Source: Eubacterium ramulus ATCC 29099
Lineage (GTDB): Bacteria; Bacillota; Clostridia; Lachnospirales; Lachnospiraceae
Direction: 5' to 3'
NCBI RefSeq assembly: GCF_000469345.1
Contig: NZ_KI271108.1
Location: 57,303 to 103,697 of the forward strand
DNA length: 46,395 nucleotides
The position numbers were made by a program, and so were the translations under genes. The first letter of the stretch is position 1. Each line of letters begins with the position of its first letter. The notes beneath the pieces were generated by a model. That model worked only from the letters and a program-made list of their open reading frames with translations. It did not search any database and was not told the DNA's origin. Below are positions 15,816 to 22,903 of this stretch, piece by piece.

Positions 15816-16898
15816 ATGAGTACATTAAATGATCATCAGGAAAATAAAATTCTGACACAGGTAAAAAAAGTGGATGCACAGCATCCGGATATGACTATTA
15901 TACGGGAAGCCGCTGAAATTATCCGTACAGGCGGGCTGGTTGGTTTCCCGACAGAAACGGTATATGGACTGGGAGCAGACGCATTACTGCCGGAAGGGGC
16001 GAAAAGAATTTATGCAGCAAAAGGGCGTCCGTCTGACAATCCATTGATTGTACATATTGCTGAATTTGAGGCGTTGGATAAGATCACTGCGGATATTCCG
16101 CCGCAGGCAAAGGCACTGGCAGATGCATTTTGGCCGGGACCGCTGACCATGATCTTCCGGAAAAGCGAAGCGGTGCCATATGAGACCACCGGTGGACTGG
16201 ATACGGTGGCTGTCCGTATGCCATCCCATCCGACTGCACTGGCGTTGATCCGTGAAAGTGGCGGTTATATCGCTGCACCGAGCGCGAATACATCCGGCAG
16301 ACCAAGCCCGACACTGGCGGAACATGTCTATGAGGATCTCAACGGCAAGATTCCGATGATCCTGGATGGCGGAGCCGTAGGTATCGGCATTGAGTCTACG
16401 ATCATCGATCTGAGTGAAGAAATTCCGATGATCCTGCGTCCGGGTTATATTACAAAAGATATGTTGGCGGAGGTGATCGGTGCAGTAAAGGACGATCCGG
16501 GATTTGTAAGTACGGATCCGAATGTACATCCGAAGGCTCCGGGGATGAAGTATCGTCATTATGCACCGAAAGCAAATCTGATCATTGTCTCCGGTGAGGC
16601 AGAGGCTGTTGTGATGCGTATTAACGAGCTGACTATAGAACACCGGGAAAAAGGTGAAAAGGTCGGTATCATCTGTACGGATGAAAGCCGGGCACAGTAT
16701 ATCGGTGATGTGATCGAGAGCATTGGAAGCCGTCAGGATGAGGACAGTATCGCACAGCATCTGTATGCAATCCTGCGTGATTTTGACGAGATGGATGTCA
16801 ATGTCATTTTCTCAGAAAGTTTTGCAACACCGCGGATCGGACATGCGATCATGAACCGTCTGCTGAAGGCAGCCGGACATCAGGTGATTGAAGTATAG
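15816..16898 (+). CDS. tsaC: L-threonylcarbamoyladenylate synthase (Sua5 type)
   Basis: Makes threonylcarbamoyl-AMP from threonine, bicarbonate and ATP for the universal t6A37 tRNA modification. The YrdC/TsaC core (about residues 25-215) shows GFPTETVYGLGADAL, KGRPSDNPLIVHI, FWPGPLTMIF, AVRMPSHPTAL and APSANTSGRPSPT. The Sua5 C-terminal domain follows (about 235-360), starting after the linker APGMKYRHYAPKA. Length is 360 aa from ATG 15816. A GTG at 15777 lies upstream of the promoter's -35 and is rejected. No SD precedes ATG 15816, consistent with a leaderless mRNA. The LMW-phosphatase-like gene follows, as ywlE follows ywlC in Bacillus. Confidence 0.92.
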   Translation: MSTLNDHQENKILTQVKKVDAQHPDMTIIREAAEIIRTGGLVGFPTETVYGLGADALLPEGAKRIYAAKGRPSDNPLIVHIAEFEALDKITADIPPQAKALADAFWPGPLTMIFRKSEAVPYETTGGLDTVAVRMPSHPTALALIRESGGYIAAPSANTSGRPSPTLAEHVYEDLNGKIPMILDGGAVGIGIESTIIDLSEEIPMILRPGYITKDMLAEVIGAVKDDPGFVSTDPNVHPKAPGMKYRHYAPKANLIIVSGEAEAVVMRINELTIEHREKGEKVGIICTDESRAQYIGDVIESIGSRQDEDSIAQHLYAILRDFDEMDVNVIFSESFATPRIGHAIMNRLLKAAGHQVIEV

Positions 16899-16915
16899 AG
16901 AGCAATTTATAGTCT

Positions 16916-17075
16916 GAACGCAGAATAAGCATTCCCCTACTTCAAGTGCGTAGAGCACTAAGCGGTGGGTAAGGGGGATGCTTATGTCAGTGGGAGTTAA
17001 AAGCTCCCACTGACAGGTCGCAAAGCGACTGCGTTCATGAGCAAGTAGCGAAAGCGGATTGCGAATGTCCGCTTT
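16916..17075 (+). ncRNA. Multibranched RNA-like element between tsaC and the phosphatase-like gene
   Basis: An outer stem GAACGCA/TGCGTTC (16916-16922 with 17030-17036) encloses three adjacent hairpins. These are a 13-bp stem (16925-16937 with 16973-16985) holding an inner AGTGC/GCACT hairpin; an 11-bp perfect stem GTCAGTGGGAG (16986-16996 with 17004-17014); and GTCGC-AAA-GCGAC (17017-17029). A further hairpin AAAGCGGA/TCCGCTTT (17051-17075) ends 5 nt before the SD of the next gene. It could be an RNA or a remnant of a palindromic mobile element. Confidence 0.6.
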
Positions 17076-17090
17076 ACAAGAGGTGGAAGT

Positions 17091-17555
17091 TTGGATAGGA
17101 TCGAGAAGATAATTTTTGTGGGGAAACGTGCAATCTGTCGGGAACCGATGGCTGCTGCGCTCCTGCAGCGGGAACATCTGAAATTCCCGGTGGAGATATT
17201 GGCGCGGGGCTTTGTGGTATTATTCCCAGAGCCGCTGAATCAGAAGGCAGAGGCCGTGATGATCAGCAACGGCATTGCATTGGAAAATTATATGTCCAGC
17301 CAGCTGGAACAGAACGATTTTGGGGATACAACGCTGATACTGACATTTGATCAGGCAGCGAAAGAAAAAGTGCTGGAGATGGAAGGTGCACAGAATGTGG
17401 AAGTGCTGACAGATCTGACCGGCGATGAGCTGGAGATCTTGGATCCGTATGGGGCGGAACTTGTGACTTACGGGATTTGTTATGAGACATTATCCAACAC
17501 GATTCATAAGCTGGCGGAAGTGTTGAATGACGAATATGACACGATAAAGTCATAA
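17091..17555 (+). CDS. LMW protein-tyrosine-phosphatase-like protein lacking the catalytic cysteine
   Basis: The 154-aa protein has the LMW-PTP fold pattern. The P-loop reads FVGKRAICREPMAAALL where active members have FVC-x5-R-S-P-MA. The nucleophilic Cys is Gly at position 11, although R17 is kept. The general-acid loop survives as DPYG (D118). It is therefore probably not a phosphatase and may bind phosphate or a partner. The neighbouring Sua5 gene matches the ywlC-ywlE arrangement of Firmicutes. The start is TTG 17091, with AGAGGTGG a few nt upstream. A structured element separates it from tsaC. Confidence 0.82.
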   Translation: MDRIEKIIFVGKRAICREPMAAALLQREHLKFPVEILARGFVVLFPEPLNQKAEAVMISNGIALENYMSSQLEQNDFGDTTLILTFDQAAKEKVLEMEGAQNVEVLTDLTGDELEILDPYGAELVTYGICYETLSNTIHKLAEVLNDEYDTIKS

Positions 17556-17579
17556 AGTTGATATAGAAATGGGAATGTA

Positions 17580-18419
17580 ATGGGAGAGAATGATTTTATC
17601 ATTGTAATTTCAATAGGTTTATGTATAGTTGCTATTTGTATAATTGCTTTTTGCATAGGAAGAATTCAAAATAAGCAGTATGAGCCTAAAGTGGTAGAGA
17701 CAAGTAAACGGTATTCCGATATAACGAGACTGAATAAGGAATACAAATTTAATAATGTATCATCTAAAATTGTATATTCAAAAACTTTAAACACAAAACA
17801 GATGTTTGATAAATTTGATTTGGATGCATATTTCCAACAAATGGTTGAGTTGAATATGAGCGAACTCAGACAAAAAAAAGCATATCTCTTGGAAAATGCT
17901 ACTTTAAAAAAATCATATGATAGTGAGTTACAAAATATACACGGATTTGCAGATGAAGAATATGTAAAAAAATTAAAACTTTCATGGAAAAGATATCATG
18001 AAGTGGAGCTGGAACTATGTAATTTAATTGAAAAAAATCCGCCTCAGAATATAGAGATTATTTGTTATAAGTTGTACACGAGTCCTAAAGGGCAGAATTC
18101 GTATACACAGAATAAGAGATTTTTTTCCTATGAATTAGAAAAGGCTTTTCAAAAAGCGATAGAAAGTAAAAAAATTCGAGAAAGTAAAGAATATCAGCGA
18201 AGAACTATGTCTGACTCTTTGCGGTATGATATTTTAAAAAGAGACGGCTTCCGTTGTGTACTGTGTGGAAGATCAGCAGCGGATGGAGTAAAACTGCATG
18301 TTGATCATATTAAACCAATAGCAAAGGGTGGGAAAACGGTAGAGTTTAATTTACGCACGTTATGTGAACATTGCAATTGGGGAAAGTCAGATAAATTTGA
18401 TTCAGATGGGGTAAATTAA
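17580..18419 (+). CDS. Membrane-anchored HNH endonuclease-like protein
   Basis: The 279-aa protein starts with one TM helix (residues about 6-27), then a Lys/Glu-rich helical region with coiled-coil character (about 85-215). It ends in an HNH nuclease domain (about 216-275). The HNH core reads CVLCGRSAADG, VDHIKPIAKGG, FNLRTLCEHCNWGK, so both CxxC zinc pairs and the DHI catalytic motif are kept. The gene is much more AT-rich than its neighbours, suggesting recent acquisition. It starts 24 nt after the phosphatase-like gene and ends at a strong hairpin. A defence or DNA-uptake role is possible but unproven. The ATG has only weak SD material (GGGAATG). Confidence 0.85.
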   Translation: MGENDFIIVISIGLCIVAICIIAFCIGRIQNKQYEPKVVETSKRYSDITRLNKEYKFNNVSSKIVYSKTLNTKQMFDKFDLDAYFQQMVELNMSELRQKKAYLLENATLKKSYDSELQNIHGFADEEYVKKLKLSWKRYHEVELELCNLIEKNPPQNIEIICYKLYTSPKGQNSYTQNKRFFSYELEKAFQKAIESKKIRESKEYQRRTMSDSLRYDILKRDGFRCVLCGRSAADGVKLHVDHIKPIAKGGKTVEFNLRTLCEHCNWGKSDKFDSDGVN

Positions 18420-18456
18420 ATATTTTAAAGCAAGTATGAATTGTTATCATATCAGA

Positions 18457-18496
18457 AAACACAACTCGAAAGTTTGCGGACTTTCGGGTTGTGTTT
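18457..18496 (+). terminator. Terminator after the HNH gene
   Basis: A 17-bp stem (AAACACAACTCGAAAGT, 18457-18473 with 18480-18496, one T-G pair) with a 6-nt loop, followed by ATTTTG. Confidence 0.85.
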
Positions 18497-18566
18497 ATTT
18501 TGAAAATATATAGATTTTTGAATATCTAAATAACTGAGAAAGAAATGCAAAATCAATACAAATGTA

Positions 18567-18595
18567 TTGAAGTGTATATTATATAGATATATAAT
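18567..18595 (+). promoter_or_regulatory. Toxin-antitoxin promoter with palindromic operator
   Basis: TTGAAG (18567-18572), 17-nt spacer, TATAAT (18590-18595). An inverted repeat ATTATAT-AGAT-ATATAAT (18578-18595) covers the -10, a usual place for antitoxin autorepression. Confidence 0.65.
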
Positions 18596-18623
18596 TAAGA
18601 AAAGTTGGAAAGGAGCAGATAGA

Positions 18624-18917
18624 ATGGCAAGTACAATACAGGTAAGAGTTGATGACGAAATAAAATCAAAAGCAGATATGTTGTTTAAAGATCTTGGAAT
18701 GGACACTACAACTGCGATTAGAATATTTTTGGTGCAGGCAATAGCAAATGACGGATTCCCCTTTGAGATAAAGAAAAAAACGATTAATCCGTATAGGACT
18801 CTTTCTGAAAGTGAATTTATGGATAAACTTGAGACTTCACGTATGCATGCAAACCAGGGTGATTATCGTGATGCGGATGATGTGATTGCAGAAATGAGGA
18901 ATCGGTATGGGTTATAA
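18624..18917 (+). CDS. RelB/DinJ-family antitoxin
   Basis: A 97-aa protein with an N-terminal ribbon-helix-helix DNA-binding region (STIQVRVDDEIKSKADMLFKDLGMDTTTAIRIFLVQA), typical of RelB/DinJ. The C-terminal part (NPYRTLSESEFMDKLETS...RDADDVIAEMRNRYGL) should wrap the toxin. It normally represses its own promoter together with the toxin. ATG 18624 has AAAGGAG 8 nt upstream; the open frame extends upstream into the promoter and is not used. It overlaps the toxin gene by 11 nt. Confidence 0.9.
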   Translation: MASTIQVRVDDEIKSKADMLFKDLGMDTTTAIRIFLVQAIANDGFPFEIKKKTINPYRTLSESEFMDKLETSRMHANQGDYRDADDVIAEMRNRYGL

Positions 18918-19221
18918 AGTTGTTGTTACATCAGATGCAGAAAAGGATTTTGATCGGTTTATCCAGTACCTGCTTTTTGAAAAGAAAAACGTTCAGGCAG
19001 CACAAAGTGTTCTGAATGATTTTGAAGCAACAAAAAAGAGTTTGGTACAAGTGGCAGAAAGTCTTAAATTATGTGAAAATCCACGTTTACAAATGTTTGG
19101 GTATAGGCGTATTAATTTTTTGTCACATCGGTATTTTATGTTATATCGAATAGAGGAAGACATTGTATTTATTGATAATATTTTCCACGAATTACAAGAC
19201 TATGAAAATCGTATGATGTAG
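18907..19221 (+). CDS. RelE/ParE-family toxin
   Basis: A 104-aa toxin of the RelE/ParE superfamily, members of which cleave mRNA on the ribosome or poison gyrase. It has YKVVVTSDAEKDFDRFIQYL at the N-terminus, the central FGYRRINFLSHRYFMLYRIEEDIVFIDNIFHELQDYE region and a short basic tail. The active-site type cannot be read by eye, so RelE versus ParE activity is open. It overlaps the antitoxin gene by 11 nt and is followed by a bidirectional terminator. Confidence 0.88.
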   Translation: MGYKVVVTSDAEKDFDRFIQYLLFEKKNVQAAQSVLNDFEATKKSLVQVAESLKLCENPRLQMFGYRRINFLSHRYFMLYRIEEDIVFIDNIFHELQDYENRMM

Positions 19222-19326
19222 TTGATGTTATAGGGCATAAATGAAAAGAGCTAATTATTTTGCTGTACGCTATATTGTATTTTTTAAAAACTGCCATGTA
19301 AAAGTATAAATATAAAACGTAAATAG

Positions 19327-19393
19327 AAGAGAGCAGGCTGTTTTTTCTCAAGGAGCGATTGCTAGCGACTGAGACAAAACAGCCTGCTCTCTT
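19327..19393. terminator. Bidirectional terminator with conserved 19-nt loop (copy 1)
   Basis: A 24-bp stem with one mismatch (19327-19350 with 19370-19393) ends in CTTTTT. The 19-nt loop contains AGCGATTGCTAGC (19354-19366), identical in sequence and loop position to the terminator at 37388-37452, although the stems differ. Confidence 0.9.
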
Positions 19394-19433
19394 TTTCAAA
19401 ATCTACAACTTAGCCACAAAAGAAGCTAGAAAA

Positions 19434-21296
19434 TCAAAGCACACGTTCCAGACCATACAGTGCCGCACCCAGCGCCCCGACGATCTCCGGTTCACCGGAG
19501 ATATAAAGCGGTGCTTTCAGCTGTTCTTCCAGCACTTTGACCACACCCGGATTCTTGGCGACACCACCGGTCATCATATAACCCGGTTCCAGTCCGACGC
19601 GGCGCATCAGGGAAATCGCTTTTGCGGCAATAGCCATATGGATGCCGTGCGCGATATCTGATGTCTCCTTGTTCTGCGCGATCAGGGAAATGACTTCGGA
19701 TTCTGCAAATACGGAGCACATACTGCTGATTTCGATGTTTTCTGTGGACTTCAGAGACAGCACTCCAAGATCTTCAATATCAACTTCCAGTGTGCGTGCC
19801 ATCATTTCCAGAAAACGACCGGTTCCGGCTGCACATTTGTCGTTCATGACAAAATCGGTGACATCTCCTTTTTCATTCAGATGGATGGCTTTACTGTCCT
19901 GTCCTCCGATATCGAGAATGGTGCGGATCTGCGGATTCAGATAATGAGCTCCCTTTCCGTGACAGCTGATCTCGGTTACGTTTTCATCGGCAAAAGGAAT
20001 GCTGACACGGCCGTAACCGGTGGACACAATTTTTATCAGGTCAGAGCGTTGCAGTCCGGCTTTTTCTAAAATCTCTTTCAAAATGCGCTGTGCACTTTCG
20101 CCGCTTTTGGCACCGGTGCGGATGACGGCAGATGCGATCAGTTCCCTGTTCTGGTTTAAAATCACTGCATTGGTGGACGTGGAGCCGCTGTCAATGCCCA
20201 TGACATAGACCGGTGCAGAAGCGGAAGCTGCTGCGGGATGGTCTGCGGCTGCAGTTTTATTATTTGAACTGTTATCAGCTGTCTGCCGGGGAATGCCTTT
20301 GCTTTCCGGCGACTGTCGTTTGTTTCTAAATAACATGTTTTCTCCTTTTTTTACACGAAGGGATTCTAAAAATGCTTCCAGACGGGTCAGAATCTGACCG
20401 GCGCATTGAGCGGTGGCATCAGTTTCTATTTTCAGAATCGGCAGATCGGAGGTCTCGTGCAGTTTTGTATATTCATAGGCGTAGATATCACAGAATTTGA
20501 CGGTGTGATAGATAATGCCGTCTATGCGTTTTTCATAAGCTTCCAGAATCCTCTGCCGGTTGGAGGCTGCAGCCATGCGCATGCAGGGAAGCTGATCCAG
20601 CAGGGCATGTGCGTAGGCGGGGAGGATTTGTGCTGCATGCAGGTCATAGTTGCGCTGAATGCCGGTGCAGGTCAGATCCAGAATGACTTTAGCCTGATGA
20701 TCTGCGATCAGCTGCCGGATCTCGGATCCGGGGCGGGCACCGGCCAGGGCGATGTGGAGTTTGCCATCCTGTGAAGATGTGGACGAGTCATTCGTTGAAA
20801 TTGTTGGGGCTGGTGAGTGATCAACAATAGCTGCTGATTGCCAGGTGGATGCATCGAAATCCCGAGAAACATTTGTACGTTTCTGCTCTGTGGCACGTTT
20901 CCTGCAGATTTCCAGAAGTTTCTCTTCAGAAAATGTTTTCCCGGAAAAAGCAGTGTAAGCGTCAATAAGCTTTTCCAGCTGCCGGGTGTAAAGCGTGACG
21001 GCAAAGTCATTGATCTTGCGGGGCAGATCCAGGCAGAAGAAAAATTTGTCCGGAAACAGGTGACGGAGAATATCATAAAGGCGGCGGGAACTGTCACAAC
21101 AGGAGGTGAAGATCATTCCGTCATAATCCTGTTTTTCAAATTCTTCCAGAACCGCTTTGGAAAAAGAGCACATATTCGGATGCATCAGGGCATCTGCCTG
21201 GGTGAAAGTTGTGACATGAGGTTCCATGCAGGTGATGTTCGTACCGAAAGCCTGAAATAATTCTTCCGGAACATATTTGCAAAAATAAGCCAGCAT
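19434..21296 (-). CDS. 2-hydroxyacyl-CoA dehydratase-like subunit fused to ATP-dependent activase
   Basis: A 620-aa fusion. Residues 1 to about 320 resemble a dehydratase D-component subunit (HgdB-like): FTSCCDSSRR, DLTCTGIQRNYD and HTVKFCDIYAYEY. A low-complexity Ala/Ser linker (about 340-365) follows. Residues about 366-620 are an HgdC-type activase with GIDSGSTSTNAVI, STGYGR, DIGGQDSKAI and the cluster motif NDKCAAGTGRFLE. Activases inject an electron at the cost of ATP; they are usually separate proteins. Its ATG shares one base with the stop of the upstream gene. No CoA-transferase lies nearby, so the substrate is unknown and a double-cubane-type reductase is an alternative. Confidence 0.85.
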   Translation of the reverse strand: MLAYFCKYVPEELFQAFGTNITCMEPHVTTFTQADALMHPNMCSFSKAVLEEFEKQDYDGMIFTSCCDSSRRLYDILRHLFPDKFFFCLDLPRKINDFAVTLYTRQLEKLIDAYTAFSGKTFSEEKLLEICRKRATEQKRTNVSRDFDASTWQSAAIVDHSPAPTISTNDSSTSSQDGKLHIALAGARPGSEIRQLIADHQAKVILDLTCTGIQRNYDLHAAQILPAYAHALLDQLPCMRMAAASNRQRILEAYEKRIDGIIYHTVKFCDIYAYEYTKLHETSDLPILKIETDATAQCAGQILTRLEAFLESLRVKKGENMLFRNKRQSPESKGIPRQTADNSSNNKTAAADHPAAASASAPVYVMGIDSGSTSTNAVILNQNRELIASAVIRTGAKSGESAQRILKEILEKAGLQRSDLIKIVSTGYGRVSIPFADENVTEISCHGKGAHYLNPQIRTILDIGGQDSKAIHLNEKGDVTDFVMNDKCAAGTGRFLEMMARTLEVDIEDLGVLSLKSTENIEISSMCSVFAESEVISLIAQNKETSDIAHGIHMAIAAKAISLMRRVGLEPGYMMTGGVAKNPGVVKVLEEQLKAPLYISGEPEIVGALGAALYGLERVL

Positions 21297-22570
21297 TATG
21301 CTTCCTCCTTTCTTTGTCGAAGTACTTCGAGAAATGCCTCAAAGCGGGTGCGGATCTGACCGTCGTGGCTGTTGCGGCGATCCATGCCATCGCCGTCCAG
21401 AACCAGGAGCGGAATATTTTGCCGGTCCAGTTCTTCTTTCAACAGCATGACTCCGCCGGAGGACTGCTTGCAGCCCCAGTGACAGAAATTGATGACACCG
21501 TCAGAATGCAGATCCTGTGCCAGTTCAGATACCAGTTTTGCTTTGCGTTCATATGGTCCGTTGTAGATATTTTGAACCATTTTTTCCGCCAGTGCATCCA
21601 GTGGATGTTCCGTGTTCAGTGGTGTGCGGTAATCCAGGTTCATCTCAATGGCCTGAATCTGGTAATTATCCGACAGATTGAAGTATTTCCGTAATGTTTC
21701 CTGATAGTAAGGCAGCAGATGCACCCAGAGAATATTAGTTCCGTGAAATTCCGGAGCAGCGGCCGCTTCAGCTTCCATCTGCTGATAAAAATGCAGGATT
21801 TCCGGTGTTCCGATATTCATGTGGGAGGCAAACAGCATATACATCTGCAGTGTCAGTGTGGACGGATAATGGTGGGTCTGCATGTGCTTTAAAAACCGTT
21901 CATAGCAGGCTTTCGATTCATTTTCCCGCTGCAGTACAGCGGTCAGTTCTTCCGGTTGGAATTTTTTGTGGAAGGTATCCTCCAGCATGGAGACCAGTTC
22001 TTTTAATTGCCCGGTAACGTATGCTGCCGCATTCGGTGTATCACATTGTGGGATATCCAGCAGAAAAGACGGTACATGATGCTTTTCAGACAGATGTCGG
22101 AACGTGTTGACGTTTCCGTCACAGATGGTTGACGTGGTGACCGCAAAGGCCGCCGGCGGGATAATGCCGCTGTCGATGGCACCAATGAAATTTTTGTGAT
22201 AAGAGCACAGTGTGGAGGCCAGTCCTTCATTTTCCGCATAGTCAAGGAAATAGTCCTCAATGGTAAATCCGGACAGAAATGAAGACAGACATTCGATGGA
22301 CAGGCTGTGCAGACCAAAGCATTGCAGCAGCTCCACCGGGGCAAAAATATTTGCCCAGACGGAAGTCTCCGGATGTTTCAGCGCTTCCAGTACTTCCCCT
22401 ACGGCATAGGTGTTCAGATACTGGTAAGCACCTGGCAATTTCTTATCAGCAAGGTTCCGGCTGCGAAATTGCTCCAGTGCCAGACCGGCTTTGATCATGC
22501 GAAAAGCGGCCAGTGGATGATCCGGAGCATATTTTTTTATGATATTTCCATAAGTACGAATGATTTCCAT
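21296..22570 (-). CDS. 2-hydroxyacyl-CoA dehydratase-family subunit
   Basis: The 424-aa partner subunit (HgdA/BcrC-like). Cysteine-bearing family motifs include WANIFAPVELLQCFG, TTSTICDGN and NFCHWGCKQSSGG, candidates for holding a [4Fe-4S] cluster. The C-terminal LLVLDGDGMDRRNSHDGQIRTRFEAFLE is characteristic of the family. It is the first gene of a two-gene minus-strand operon with the fused activase. A -10 (TATAAT, 22634-22629) and a Fur-like palindrome (22610-22624) precede it. The second subunit being part of a fusion is unusual. The reaction is not identifiable from the sequence. Confidence 0.85.
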   Translation of the reverse strand: MEIIRTYGNIIKKYAPDHPLAAFRMIKAGLALEQFRSRNLADKKLPGAYQYLNTYAVGEVLEALKHPETSVWANIFAPVELLQCFGLHSLSIECLSSFLSGFTIEDYFLDYAENEGLASTLCSYHKNFIGAIDSGIIPPAAFAVTTSTICDGNVNTFRHLSEKHHVPSFLLDIPQCDTPNAAAYVTGQLKELVSMLEDTFHKKFQPEELTAVLQRENESKACYERFLKHMQTHHYPSTLTLQMYMLFASHMNIGTPEILHFYQQMEAEAAAAPEFHGTNILWVHLLPYYQETLRKYFNLSDNYQIQAIEMNLDYRTPLNTEHPLDALAEKMVQNIYNGPYERKAKLVSELAQDLHSDGVINFCHWGCKQSSGGVMLLKEELDRQNIPLLVLDGDGMDRRNSHDGQIRTRFEAFLEVLRQRKEEA

Positions 22571-22609
22571 AAATTTGGGTTCTCTTTCTGTTTCATATTA
22601 AAACAATAT

Positions 22610-22634
22610 TGAAAATGATTTCCATAGCATTATA
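22610..22634 (-). promoter_or_regulatory. Promoter -10 and Fur-like operator of the dehydratase operon
   Basis: The minus-strand -10 TATAAT is at 22634-22629; the -35 (TCGCCA) is weak. TGAAAATGATTTCCA (22610-22624) fits TGATAATNATTATCA at 11 of 14 fixed positions and would cover the transcription start. Confidence 0.4.
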
Positions 22635-22682
22635 CAGGAAAACATCTTTTTTGGCGAGAAATACTTCTGAGGTGTAGCGGTG

Positions 22683-22757
22683 CAGTGATTCTGAGATGAA
22701 TATGTCAGCTTACGCTGGCCAGAATTACGCACCAGGTCTCACATGCGTTCGACTTGA
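22683..22757 (+). repeat. 75-nt two-hairpin dispersed repeat, copy B
   Basis: Gap-free match to copies A and C. Three of its private substitutions turn pairs into G-T wobbles (GTCAGC/GCTGGC, GTGATTCTG/CAGAATTAC, CAGGTC/GACTTG), so the fold is kept. No terminator follows. It lies in the 333-nt divergent gap 22571-22903, which otherwise holds only promoter-like sequence. Confidence 0.85.
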
Positions 22758-22903
22758 AGATAACGTCAAATGGGGATGGAGTTAAGAAAATTTTAACTGT
22801 AAAGAAAAGAGCGATTATGGTAAACTGAAAGTGGATGTCACTTCCCAAAAAATATTGATTATACGGATTGCTAAGTGCATCTATTAAGCGAGGAGTTAGA
22901 ACA

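Noticed and set aside
9123-17075. Complete insertion sequence carrying the folded elements
   Set aside because: No transposase or TnpB gene, target-site duplication or terminal repeat pair was found around either element.
22683-22757. Terminator role for repeat copy B
   Set aside because: No T run follows it, so the repeat itself is not a terminator.
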